Origin: Heterostelium multicystogenum
Lineage: Eukaryota; Evosea; Eumycetozoa; Acytosteliales; Acytosteliaceae
Assembly (NCBI GenBank): GCA_003667245.1
Contig: RCNN01000251.1
Span: 1 to 44,309, forward strand
Reading direction: 5' to 3'
Length of the DNA stretch: 44,309 nt
Each line of letters begins with the position of its first letter. The stretch's first letter is position 1. Below the pieces are notes generated by a model. That model did not search any database and had not been told where the DNA came from. It saw only the letters and a program-made list of their open reading frames with translations. Shown one piece after another: positions 12,514-23,640 of this stretch. The position numbers were made by a program, and so were the translations under genes.

Positions 12514-13728
12514 ATGAATTTCTTATCATTGTATAAAAGATCATTTAGACCTATCTATTTCCAATCAGGCCGTAGAGATACACTAATTAATACAATATAC
12601 AATCACTTCAATGGTCACCTGTCGTTTGATTATTTAAACTCAATCATAGAGGTTGGCGCAGTATATCATCGAGGACCTCTAAGTAGCTTTCCATCATTAA
12701 AGAATGTGCCTTTACCTCGTAGAGTATTCAACAATGAAGAATAATCGAACCAGATTCATTGATCAAATTGTTTTGTTTCCCAAGACACTACAGCACCGAT
12801 CATATCAAATTAGATAATCTCATAATCTTTGAGAACGAACAATTCATGGTCATTGACAAACCACATGGTGTTTCGATTGGTCCTATCATTGACAACTATC
12901 ATAACAACATCAATCACATCATTACATCGTCAATACACCCAAATCTACCGAACATCTACAATCCACATCGACTGGATTTTCAAACTCGTGGACTATGTGT
13001 ATTGGTTAAAGATCCTACCTATATCAGTAGATTTAACTTACTGCTAAGGAATAGAAATAACATATCAAAGAAATATAGAGTAAATACTGTGATTCTGAAC
13101 TGCTGTACTTGTATCGGATACTAATTTGTCTACCAACCAATCAACCAACCAATTTTAGGCTTTTTATAAGCAACAATCTGAAAGTGATGTCGAAGACTCT
13201 ATCATCACCCCTGGTCTTTACACACACTATATGAAACCCACTAAATCGACTATTAAAGAGATGTCCGATGTCAAAATAGATGGATGGCATGAATGTATAT
13301 TACGTGTTTTGGATAATGGGAAATCCAGTGTGAATTTACCAATATCAGACAAAGAAGAATCATTTTTAGATATCGATTTAGTTGGCAACTTGGAAAACAA
13401 TAAAGACTACTTTGACTCGATTGGAAAGGGACCCTATAGGAAGAGATTATCCAATACAAACCTCCATTATGTCGATATAGAACTCATCACTGGAAGAACT
13501 CATCAAATTAGAGCACAACTGAGTGCCATTGGAAAACCATTAATTGGTGACAAAATGTATGGTGGTATTCCAATCCAACAACTTTCAAATCCTTTATTCT
13601 CATCCAAAGATCAACCATTTCCCTACCGATCTTCCAAACACTCCTCCATCATAGGACTGGTGTCATATGAACTTTCATTTACATGTCCCCAAAACAAAAC
13701 AAGACTACTTTTTCACCTTGGACAATAA
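12514..13728 (+). CDS. RluA-family RNA pseudouridine synthase
   Basis: Two exons, 12514-13079 and 13159-13728, encode a protein of about 378 residues once one frame break near 12740 is bridged. The N-terminal 70 residues resemble an S4-like RNA-binding segment. The catalytic core shows VIDKPHGVSI, then NPHRLDFQTRGLCVLV, whose Asp in HRLD is the nucleophile position of the family, and the C-terminal signature IELITGRTHQIRAQL with GDKMYGG. These enzymes isomerise uridine to pseudouridine in rRNA, tRNA or other RNAs; the target cannot be told. The break is a premature stop after NNEE at 12742-12744 with the protein continuing as IIEPDSLIKLFCFPRHY one frame over, so it looks like a one-base indel. 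The gene lies 97 bases after the TIG-DNase gene and converges on RPS3. Confidence 0.85.
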
Positions 13729-13932
13729 AGGAAAATAACACATAAACAGCCAGTCAACTCCTACTATTAACTAACTTTATTCCTTCCAACTTGGATAAAT
13801 TATGTCATTAAGATTGTACTGTATTTATGATTTAATTAATTACTAAATAATTGACGATTCAAATAATTAAATAAATAGGAGATTTGAGTGATAATATTTT
13901 ATTATAAATAGAATATTATAGAACTAAATAAT

Positions 13933-14657
13933 TTAGTTGGCGGTGACTGGATCCTTGATGACAACGATATCTGGTTGTGGGATGGTGACACCATTCTTAC
14001 CAGTTGGGTCGTATGGCAACATAATTGATACCTTGACACCGAGGGTACCTTGACGGAGGAGGACGTGGCAACAGGCAAAATCAATCATCATTGCTTGTTT
14101 GGTTGACCGGACTTGATCAAATAACCATCAGTGAACTTCATGGCCTTAGCACGTTGGGCTCTCAATTTACCAGAGACGATAACTTCGCAACCCTTGGCAC
14201 CCTTGGTCATAATTTGGTGAACGATGGCGTAACAAGCACGACGGACTGGCAAACCGAGCAACAATTTACCCTTCAATGAGTCAGCTTGGGCGATGGCACA
14301 GAGACCACGGTTTTGGACCTTCTCGGCGTACAAGGTGACGGTACCCTCAGCAAAAACCGAAACGCTTTTGGACCAATGAGCAGAGTTCGTGGATACGACG
14401 AGCGTTTTGACCGACGATAGCTTGGGTCTTGGAAGCACGGATAATGATTTCGGTGGAAGCTGGACCAGTCTTCAATTCAACACCAGAGTAACCTTCATCC
14501 TTGTTGAACTCACGAGTGAACAACTCGTTCAATTCAGCGTGGAAGACACCATCGGCGACAAACTATATCATAATCATCATTAGCTTCTATCCTGTGTATC
14601 TTGTTCATCGGGTGTTCTTACCTTTCTCTTCTTTGAAATTTGGATTGATGAGTTCAT
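13933..14657 (-). CDS. rps3: 40S ribosomal protein S3
   Basis: RPS3 is a universal small-subunit protein at the mRNA entry channel, with an N-terminal KH domain. Exon 1 (14622-14657) encodes [12 protein letters not shown] and splices through a 59-base intron to [13 protein letters not shown] in exon 2 (13933-14562), exactly as in the family. [55 protein letters not shown] and [21 protein letters not shown] are clear. Total length is about 221 residues. Two frame breaks cancel out: an extra T in a T-run near 14357 (QKRFGF to AEGTV) and a missing base near 14097 (GQP to KQAMM). A broken gene for this essential protein argues for sequence error. It is convergent with the pseudouridine synthase. 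Confidence 0.92.
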
Positions 14658-15277
14658 TTTTATCTTATTTGTAACAGACAGATATGTTATCTCTTTATCG
14701 CTTCAAATTTATAGACAGCTTTAATATTAGCTTTGATAGAGTAATTCAACAGAGGTGTCGTCTTCCGTTTATCAAAATTTTTATCAAAATTTTCACTTTT
14801 TCATTTTTACAACGTTACATTTTCTTCTGTGAGAATTTTCTCACCTTTTTAATACTAACATTTTTTAATTCATTTTTGACTAAGAAATAGTGAAGAAATA
14901 GAGATCCATCCTGTTGTTAATTTTGGAAATAGTCTTTCAGTGACTTAGTTAAGTTAAGTAGTTGACATATATATATTATAGGGTTTGGATTTGTATTGTA
15001 ATTAATCAGATGATATTGTGATCTGAGCAGCAAATTCAAAAGCTAGTTTATTGAATCATCTATTATTAATTGGCTTCTTGGGTGAGGTAGTCTGCTGGTG
15101 TGTGATTTTGGATGGAGTGTTACTAGTTGTTACCTGTTTGAGACAATAAGGTATATATATCTTTCAATACTCCCTTCTTACATCTTATGCATGAGTCTCC
15201 TTATTTCTCTTAACCATGGAGTAATTTGTTTTTGTATATAAAAAGCTGAATAAAATTTTGTGCAGGCATAATATGGT
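14658..15277. other. Intergenic, RPS3 promoter side
   Basis: This spacer of about 620 bases holds AT-rich sequence between the RPS3 start and the tRNA. The T-rich block at 14770-14890 is compatible with a dictyostelid promoter. No gene is seen. Confidence 0.5.
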
Positions 15278-15350
15278 GGTCGATTAGCTCAGTTGGAAGA
15301 GCGGCAGCCTTCTAAGCTGCAGGTCGTGGGTTCGAGCCCCACATTGATCG
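15278..15350 (+). tRNA. tRNA-Arg (anticodon UCU)
   Basis: The 73 bases fold into a full cloverleaf. The acceptor stem GGTCGAT pairs with ATTGATC (two G-U pairs), the D arm is GCTC/GAGC, the anticodon stem GCAGC/GCTGC encloses loop CTTCTAA with anticodon TCT, and the T arm is GTGGG TTCGAGC CCCAC. Box A (TAGCTCAGTTGG) and box B (GGTTCGAGCCC) are canonical. There is no intron, CCA is not encoded, and a T5 run at 15356-15361 can end RNA polymerase III transcription. It reads AGA, a major arginine codon in AT-rich genomes. Confidence 0.95.
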
Positions 15351-16056
15351 AATACCTTTTTAAATGAATTAATACCGCAAGCGAAATATGTTTTTTTTTT
15401 TAAAATAAAAAATAAAAAACAACTGATCAGACCAATGTTTAGTAAAATGATACTAAACTAAAATGATAATCAACTCATCTAAAGAATATCAATCTAACAT
15501 AAGTGTATTCTTACTACGATTTTAGTTTTAGATGGATTTTAAAGTTGAGTTGAATATCTTTTATAAAGATTGGTCTGATATAAGGATGTTCTTTCTTTAA
15601 TACAATACGGCCACAAGATTTTTCCAATTCTTAAAATTTTGGAAAGTAGAATGAACAAAGAAATGTGGAAGTAGAGTGAAGGTACTGAAAATTTTAGTTA
15701 CCATTATCAAAACACTGTTGTAAAAAAGAGAAAGCTATGTCATGTCAATGACTATTCCTATAACTTTGGTTCTTATCATTCTTTACGTAGTACATAAATG
15801 GTATATTATAAATAAAATTCCTAATCAATGATTATAAATACAAAAACAATTTTGTCATATTAATGATGACACACCGCCAAAAAATTAAAAATAAATCTTG
15901 ATTGCCCCAATATTTTGTTGGTTTATTTGAAAAAAAAAAACAAAATAGTAAATCGATCCTATGAATATTTCCAAGAATCAACTTTATTAAGGCACTAATT
16001 CTGTAAAATTATCATATCAAAAAGTATAGACAATGTAATATAGGCAAACCATCATC
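15351..16056. other. Intergenic with imperfect inverted repeat
   Basis: The region downstream of the tRNA holds no ORF. It includes the inverted repeat listed separately (15426-15579); the rest is AT-rich sequence leading to the histone doublet start. Confidence 0.5.
15426..15579. repeat. Imperfect inverted repeat, about 154 bases
   Basis: ATCAGACCAAT at 15426-15436 is perfectly complementary to ATTGGTCTGAT at 15569-15579. Inside lie further complementary blocks: CTAAACTAAAAT (15453-15464) with ATTTTAGTTTTAG (15519-15531), CATCTAAA (15476-15483) with TTTAGATG (15527-15534), and CAACTCA-type blocks near 15471 and 15545. The inner pairings are partly mutually exclusive. It could be a small transposon remnant or a structured RNA next to the tRNA. 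Confidence 0.55.
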
Positions 16057-16757
16057 ATGGCTAGATTACCACCAATCATTAAATCAGATGAGGGTACCGC
16101 TCGACAACCAAAGAAGAGGACTTATAGGCGGCTACAGGATTTTATCAGAAATTTAGCTAGAGCCATTACTGCAAAGAGCGATGAGTTCAGTGGAAAGCCC
16201 ATTAAAATATCTATGAAGTCAAAGGAGTTGTTGACTGATCTGATAAGAGATCTGATCAATCAGTTGATCGAGTCATGCCAACTTAGAATGAAAGAGATCA
16301 GTGCGAGAACGCTGAAACTCATTGAGATGCAGAGTGTACTGTCGGCGATGATCGCTGGGAAGCGCCTCGCAGAAGATGCATTCGAAAAAGGAAAGGACAA
16401 CCTAACGGCCGACAGAGCAACTCTCATTGTCAGACACTGCTTTATTCGGCACCAAATGGAAGCATCTGGAAAGCTTGGGAAGACCATCACAAGAGACGTT
16501 TCAAGGTATTTGGCTGGCGTAATAGAGATAATCCTAATGCGAATGATTGAGTTGGCATTTACAAATTCTCAAAAGTTGAAATCCAATGTATGTCATCCCC
16601 GAATATCCGACACCTAATCTCGAACTAACTAACAACTCTGACTAACAACTACTTCTTTCGATTACAGATAGTCCAACCGGAACACTTTATAACATCGATT
16701 GAAAAGAACAAAGATTTATCAAAGCTATTTCCAAATGTATCAATAAACGAATCTTAA
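16057..16757 (+). CDS. Histone H2B-H2A doublet (two fused histone folds)
   Basis: Two exons (16057-16587 and 16668-16757; donor GTATGT, acceptor TTACAG) encode 206 residues with no frame break. Residues about 22-118 match an H2B fold: RTYRRLQDFI for the first helix, ISMKSKELLTDLIRDLINQL for L1 and helix 2, then a GKRLAEDAFEKGKDNL segment aligning with H2B GELAKHAVSEGTKAV. Residues about 122-206 match H2A: YLAGVIEIILMRMIELA aligns with H2A YLAAVLEYLTAEILELA, then IVQPEHFITSIEKNKDLSKL and VSINES match the [20 protein letters not shown] and VTIAQG region. The short N-terminal tail is basic and the H2A docking tail is absent. Such a protein should behave as a covalent H2B-H2A dimer in chromatin or bind DNA as a variant; expression and deposition are unknown. 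The intron splits the H2A half. Confidence 0.85.
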
Positions 16758-16851
16758 GACCATCTCCATAGCAACACAGTTGATGATGTGGGAGGTTAGT
16801 TTAATGTACTACTACAATGTGGTTTTATTATGAATATCAGTTCTTCTCTTC

Positions 16852-17601
16852 CTATGCTATCATCAAATGTTCACCACTTGTTGGAGCTGTAGCTGTTGCA
16901 GTGTCTACTGGTGCTGGCGTAGTCGATGTAGAGTCTGCTGCACTCGTAGTTGTTGTTGTTGCTTCTGTTGTATTACCTGCTTTCTCTTGTCTCCATTCCT
17001 CAATCATTTTCTTATCCAATTCTCTAGACTCGTTGTATCTTGATGTATAGAGATTCAGGCAGTACTTTTCTATTTTCTTTTGGAAACCTAAAACTGAAAC
17101 CAGCAATGTTACACTTCCAGTCTGTGTGAATGTGCACCAATTTGGATTCTCGGGGTGCACAGAGTAAACGGTCGTATCCAGTAGATTGGCTTTTGATGAG
17201 AGTGTTTCGTTGATTGTCTTAATAGTGACGGTTCTATTTACTTTATCAATGGTAGCTTCTTCAATAAATATAGAATGATGAATACCAAACAGCTATATTT
17301 AAATGTAATGTTGTTAGCGCACATTTAGCGAACCAAATCAAATCAATCAATCAATTGATCAATTAATCAATAGCAGTCGTCTATACCTACTGTTTTGAAC
17401 CAGCCTGGTGCATCGATATCTAGTTTTGTTTTTCTAATGATTGTCTCTGTACCATCGGGATTGTGACGATGTTCGATAACCTCTGAATCTAGAATATAGG
17501 GGAATAGCTTTATGTGTTGGGAATCTACGATAGTACACTTGTATATATTCCTCAACACTTATTTCATATGTATAAGGTGGAAAAGTATGTGTAGCAGGCA
17601 T
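16852..17601 (-). CDS. PRELI/MSF1-domain protein, probable mitochondrial lipid transfer
   Basis: Exons 17391-17601 and 16852-17292 (donor GTAGGT, acceptor AATATAG) give about 217 residues. Features of the PRELI/MSF1 family are seen in order: TFPPYTYEISVEEYI at the N-terminus, YYRRFPTHKAIP, SEVIEHRHNPDGTE, RKTKLDIDAPGWFK, then FIEEATIDKVNRTVTIKTIN and the long C-terminal helix FQKKIEKYCLNLYTSRYNES. Family members shuttle phosphatidic acid or phosphatidylserine across the mitochondrial intermembrane space. A single frame break near 17505 separates AIP from YILDSEV. The C-terminus carries a Thr/Ala/Ser-rich tail (EATTTTTSAADSTST). It converges with the histone doublet, 94 bases apart. Confidence 0.82.
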
Positions 17602-18571
17602 TATTTATTATAGTTATACTATATATATTTATATATTTATATAAATGAATGTTAAGATAGTATAAGATATGATATGGTATATATCTTTAAACAAAAATTC
17701 TTAAGAATTAATAATCAAAAAACTTATTACTTTATTTGTAAATATTCTGACTGTTGTGTGTGTGGGGTGGTAGTCTGAGACCTGCAAAACACCATCATGA
17801 AAAAAAAATAATTAAAAATATTAAAAAAACAAACAATTAGTTGATTTGGATCAAAATATTGTTGGGGTGGGATGTAGATTTTTATGATTTTTCTCATCAC
17901 ATTTCATTGCCCTCACTTTTCATTTTCAAAATTACAAGAATTTGTCATAAGGGACGATCGTCGGTTGTCAGTTATTTGTACTACTATAACTCTTCTTGTC
18001 ACCAATCTGTGGGTCTTTGTCTCACAAGTTGTTGTTGACCTGAATTTGGCAAGATTGAGTATGGTTCCAACCTGACTTCATTACCAGTCATTGTTCTTAC
18101 CTAAGAACATTCTGCCTTGATCAAGAATTACAAGCAATAGTAGGTTTTGATTTGGACAAACATACAACATAGAACATACTCCTAAAAAAGAGATATTATT
18201 ACTTCATTTGGGTTTGGTAGCTATTCAGTTATAAATAATTAACATAATAGAGGTTTATATCTATACATTCATTGAATTCACATATCAGACTAATTCAATA
18301 ACAGACTCTCTTAGCTTTATCTTACACTCTTTGCTTGGACTTCATTAGCATAAACAACTCCGGAATTACCAAAGACCTATTGATCATGGTTTTTAACGGA
18401 TTTCCTTTTGAATTCAAAACTAAAATCAACCAATTTAAAATCTTTGGACTTCACAAAAGAGTTGTCTATTCTTGTCTTATGAATATCTCGTGGTGGAAAA
18501 GAAAAAGAAAATTGAATTTGTATTATTTAGTTTTAGGCTTTTAATATTGATTTGAATGAATACTCAAAGAT
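17602..18571. other. Intergenic region
   Basis: About 970 bases without a recognisable gene. Several 60-70-codon ORFs (17841-18075, 18335-18544) show no domain and are not accepted. The segment 17860-18120 is of higher complexity and might hold an unrecognised non-coding RNA or exon. Confidence 0.4.
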
Positions 18572-18817
18572 TTATTGTGCTTCAATAGCTTTGGAAATAA
18601 TGGTTTCAAGATCATTAAGATTTGAGGCCAAGATTGTTGTAACAGGAACTTCAACATTCCATTGGTCTTGGAGTTGGCTACTGAGCTGTACAGCAAGAAT
18701 AGAATTCAATCCAGTATCGACCATAGAGGTATGTCTATCGAGATCAGAGACTGGGAGATTAAGAGCATTTGAAATCAATAGGGATAATTGTTGGGAAATA
18801 GTGGAATTTGAAGACAT
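18572..18817 (-). CDS. Free-standing acyl/peptidyl carrier protein
   Basis: A single exon encodes 81 residues. It is a complete PP-binding (carrier) domain: helix I STISQQLSLLISNAL, then the attachment motif DTGLNSILAVQL with Ser39 as the expected 4'-phosphopantetheine site, and a C-terminal helix LNDLETIISKAIEAQ. The LNSI motif with Ser-Ile and the long helix 2 resemble carrier domains of polyketide synthases or peptide synthetases more than the mitochondrial fatty acid ACP (which usually reads DSLD and carries a targeting peptide; none here). Dictyostelids are rich in polyketide synthases, so it may serve one in trans, or be a fragment of one. No synthase is visible in the window. The ATG follows AT-rich leader sequence. 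Confidence 0.8.
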   Translation of the reverse strand: MSSNSTISQQLSLLISNALNLPVSDLDRHTSMVDTGLNSILAVQLSSQLQDQWNVEVPVTTILASNLNDLETIISKAIEAQ

Positions 18818-19792
18818 TTCTATTATTATTTAATATATATAATATAAGTTAGTATAGTTTTAGAAAATAAAAATAATTGTAATAATATATACATATATAT
18901 TTTTGTACTCACTTTAGTATTTTATTTAAAGTTGGTGTTTGGTACTCTGGAGAAATGAATGAACAAACATGTAAACAATGAATTTAAAATGTTGGCAAAA
19001 ATTGAGATTCAACATTTGGATTATCAAAAGAATATTCAATTAAATTTAATTTAAATTAATCATTAAAAGATTCATTACTAACTTAATTGTAAATACAGGG
19101 TGTAAACTACAAACTAGATTCTGAATATTATCTTCCACTTGTCTAGACAGAAAAAAACTGAAATGCATTTTAATTTTATGTGTACAATCTCCCCAAAAAC
19201 ACCACTTTATTCAAAAAAATCAATTAAAAAAAGCCCAATAAGAAGGTGACCTTCTCAAAAAATAACCAGAGGACTATCAAAATCAAATCATTTAAAAGTT
19301 CTTTATTTGTTGTTATTGTTCTTAGGATACATTTTAAATCATATTATTGAAAGAAACAAAGGTTATATGTCAGATATTATTTTCTGCAGACCAAAAGTCT
19401 GTAATTCATGTGATTGGTGGATTTATTTAATAAACCCAATGATTCATATCAAGTTCCAGAGACTATCAGTTTCTATTCCTTATAAAACATTTGAAATAGA
19501 ATTGTACTTTTTTTTTAAGATTATTAATATTCAATACTAAATAATAAACTTTTTGAGTATTGATCAATCACTTCACATTTGTTTTAGTAATCACTTGCCA
19601 ATAATGAGTATGATTGATTTAAAATAAGATTTTTGCATTTCGTCCGCAAAATTAACAAAGAATTGGAGGGAAATTTCGCTTCTTAGAAAGTGTAATTTAA
19701 AAAATAAAAAACTAGTGTCAGACGAGATGTAATTTATTTGTTTCAGTTCATTGCTTACAAATGTATATGCAAATCAACTATTACAGATAAAG
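18818..19792. other. Intergenic, divergent promoter region for ACP and MSH6
   Basis: About 975 bases of AT-rich DNA between divergent genes. The ORF at 19307-19540 has no recognisable domain and starts at a non-ATG codon in AT-rich DNA; I do not accept it. Confidence 0.5.
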
Positions 19793-22700
19793 ATGAAACA
19801 ATCAGGTATACTACAATTCTTAAAACCAAACAATAGCAATAGTAATAGCAATAGTAAACAGCAACAACAGCAACAACAACCTGTGGCATATCAACAACCA
19901 AAGATTACATCTGTTCCTGCAACAACAAATAATGTTACCAGCACCAGCAACAATATAAATAATGTTTGTATTAGCATCTGAGGATATTGCTAAAATGATC
20001 TAGATCGTTTGGTTTTGTTTTCGACTAACATTATAATATATAATTGCTCTAAATACTTTTAATGATTGTAGAATGTAATAGACGATGCAGATGACTTTGT
20101 AATGGATTTGGACAATGATTCTCCTCCTCCATCTTCAACCTCAACCTCAACCTCAACTTCAACCTCAGGCTCAACCTCAACTTCACCAGCTAAAATACTT
20201 CCACTGAAACCGATTAAACCAATAGTTTCGGCTACAACTCCATCCACACTTCCGACACAAAGTCCTTCAAAACTAAATTTAAAGAATTTGGTTGGCTTAA
20301 ATAGCAGCGCTGGAATCAGCAGTAGTCAATCTAGCAATAATGGAAATCTATTGTCCTCTTTTCAAAAGGTTGCTCCTGCATCGAACAGTGCTAATGGCGC
20401 GACTCAAGCTACAACTTTAAATTCATTCCTGCAGAAAGTAGAACATGGAGAGAGCAATAGCTTGTTTGATGCAGCAAGTGATTGGAAGCCTCGATCACCT
20501 TCAATAAAGAACACTAGCACACCTACAAAAACGGCAAAGCCAGCACCAAAGATTACAAACACGCCAACCAAGAAAGCTGCAAACAACAAACGAAAACATA
20601 AAGATGACGATGACGATGACGATTATAATGAAGAGCAAGAGGAAGAAGAGGAAGAAATCGATTTGGATGAAGATGACGATGAAGATTACGGTAGTAAAAA
20701 GAAATCAACGGCAAAGTCCAAATCAACGTCGACACCAAGCAAATCAAAGGCGGCAAGCAAAAAGAAAGAAGAAAGATACGATTTCCTTGTCAACGTTTGT
20801 GATGCAAACCGTATAAAGAAAGGCGAAGAAAACTACGACCCAAGCACCATCTTCATCCCACCTGTAGTGCTCGAATCTTTCTCGCCATTCGAGAGACAGT
20901 ATTGGGATATCAAATCGAAAAACTACGATAAAGTCGTCTTCTTTAAGAAGGGAAAGTTCTACGAGCTCTATGAAGATGACGCGGATATTGGTCACAATCA
21001 GTTTGATTTGAAGTTGACCGATCGTGTCAATATGCGTATGGTTGGTGTGCCTGAGGCATCATTCCAACATTGGGCAAAGAAGTTCTTGGAGGCTGGTCAC
21101 AAGATTACCAAGGTCGACCAAGTAGAATCACGTATTGCGATGGACAAGCGACAGAGCCAAAAGGGTGCATCTAGTCAGAAGGAAACGATTATTCAACGTG
21201 AAGTTACATCAGTATTGACAATAGGTACGCTCGTGGACGACAATCTCCTTTCTGATTCGAGTTCCAACTATTTGATGGCGATAAAAGAAGACGATTATAA
21301 TCAACAGATTGGTATATGCTTTGTCGATAGTTCAGTTGGATTGTTCAATTTGTCCGAGTTTAAAGACGATGAAAATCGCTCACACTTGGAAACTCTGCTG
21401 CTCCAAACTATGCCCAAAGAGATTCTCTATGATAAGAGTTCGATTTCGTCCACTTCACTCTCTGTGATAAAGCGAGTACTTTCTCGTGAGAAATATATCC
21501 TGACTCCCAGACAATCGACACAGTTCTGGTCAGCAGATTTCTTGCTAAACAAACTCGAAGAAATGAACAAAGCAGACGATTTGAAGAAATTGCTTGGAGA
21601 CAACATTGAGGTTGATCATTCGTTATTGGCCTATGCGTTGGGTGGATGTTGCTGCTATCTTGAGGATATAAAGATAGCCGACCAAGTTACAAAGCAAGCT
21701 ATATTCGAAAAGTACAGCACTCTCGATGGAACCAGCTCCCTTGTTCTAGATGGACAGAGCTTGGTCAACTTGGAGATATTTTCAAACACAACAGATGGTT
21801 CGGCCAATGGATCGCTCTTTAAGGTATTGGATCGTTGTTCAACAGCTTTTGGAAAGCGTTTACTAAAGCAATGGGTTTGCCGTCCACTTTCTTCTCTTGA
21901 GAAAATCAATGAACGTTTGGATGCTGTACAGTATCTAGGTGAGAATCTAGACTTAATGAACAAGCTCAGCTCTATGCTCATCCGTGTTCCAGATCTCGAA
22001 AGAATGCTATCAAGAATCAAAGCTTGCTCATCGAAAATCAATGATCTTGTCAATGTTTTAAATGTCTTAGAGCGTTGCCAACAATGCCTCGAAGAATTAG
22101 ATTGCATCGACGATATCACCTCACCCTTGCTACAGCACTATGTAACTGTTAGAAAGGGATTCCCCAACCTAAAGCCTCTGATTGGAACCATCAGAGAAAG
22201 CTTTGAATTTTCCCCAGCTACACAACAGCTCATTCCATCGAAAGGACTATTTCCAGAGTACGATGAGTGCCAAGAAAGAATCAAAACAATTGAGGAGGAG
22301 CTTGAACAACACTTGAGGGAGCAAAAGAAACTGTTCTCATGCAACTCACTTTGCTACAAGCATATTGGAAAGGAATTGTATCAACTTACTTTCCCAATTG
22401 ATGTATATAATAAGTATAAATCAAAAATGGATAACTATATCTATAAGTCGGAGCTGAAATCAAAAGTAAAGCGATATTGGACTCCATTCATTCAGAAGAA
22501 GGTAAAGGAACTGGCCGAGGAAAACGACACATTCTCAGCCCTCCAAAAGGTTGTTGAAGTCCGTATCCAAGAGCAATTCAACATTGAATCACAAACATGG
22601 ATGCGTGCCTCAAACTGCTTATCTCACATTGATTGTTTACTATCTCTGGCCAAAGTTAGTCATCTGGCGGGAATTACTACTTGTCGTCCACAATTTGTTC

Positions 22701-23536
22701 ACTCGGATCATGCCATTTTGGAAGCGCGTGAAATGCGTCATCCTGCAATTACTTTGAAGGGTGGAGATGATTTCATTCCCAATGATATCTCTTTGGGTAT
22801 AGATGGAGATAAGCAAACGGCAGGTGTCATGGTTCTAACTGGACCAAATATGGGTGGAAAATCAACACTTCTACGTCAATGTTGTATATTGGTAATTATG
22901 GCACAACTTGGTTGCTATGTCCCAGCTGAAAGCTGTCGACTATCGATTGTCGACCGTATCTTCACTCGTCTTGGTGCCAACGATAATATTTTAGCTGGAC
23001 AATCTACCTTCATGTTAGAGCTACAGGAAACATCAAACGTACTGCGATACGCAACAAGACGTTCACTTGTTATCATGGACGAACTTGGACGTGGAACCAG
23101 CACATTCGATGGTTATTCAATTGCATTTTCAGTGCTTGACTACATTGCCAACAAGATCAAATGTATGTGTATATTCGCAACTCACTATCAGTCACTTGCA
23201 CATGAACCCAAAGTTGCCAAAGCAATTCAGAAATCTCATATGTCATGCTACGTCGATGATCACGAAAAGAAAGTAATTTTCCTCTACAAGCTCGCAGAAG
23301 GTGTGTGCCCATCATCCTATGGTATGCTTGTAGGTGGAATGGCAGGAATTCCAGTCGAAGTAATTAGTAAAGCCGAAGAAAAAGCCATTCAATTTGAAAA
23401 AGAATCAACCGTCTCCACCTATGTACACGGAACAACAAGTACCAAAGAAATAGTTAAAAAGATCTCCCAACTTGCAAAGAATCAAGATTATTCCGGTCTA
23501 CTAGAATTGTGGAAGAATTTTGAACTCCAAAAATAA
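19793..23536 (+). CDS. msh6: DNA mismatch repair protein MSH6
   Basis: Exons 19793-19963 and 20072-23536 give 1211 residues without a frame break. MSH6 pairs with MSH2 (MutSalpha) in the nucleus to recognise base mismatches and small loops. The extreme N-terminus QSGILQFL is a PCNA-interacting (PIP) motif, followed by a disordered Ser/Thr/Lys-rich tail with poly-Q, a TCAACC-type coding repeat (20130-20190) and acidic stretches (EEQEEEEEEIDLDEDDDE). The MutS domain I mismatch-binding motif KGKFYELYEDDA (about residue 350) has the Phe-x-Glu that stacks on the mismatch. The ATPase has Walker A GPNMGGKST (about 980), QSTFMLELQET and Walker B with MDELGRGTSTFDG (about 1060). The start at MKQSGIL is chosen because it puts the PIP motif at the N-terminus as in other MSH6 proteins. 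Confidence 0.97.
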
Positions 23537-23640
23537 AAGATTTAAATATATATTGAACAAAATTGCCAAATTTATCAATCAAATCACTGCACTTTACTTT
23601 GGTTTTTATTCATAATTTAATTTAACCAAAAGATAAAAAG

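Noticed and set aside
17841..18544. Several 60-70-residue ORFs between the PRELI and ACP genes
   Set aside because: They overlap one another, start in AT-rich DNA and show no recognisable domain or splice context.
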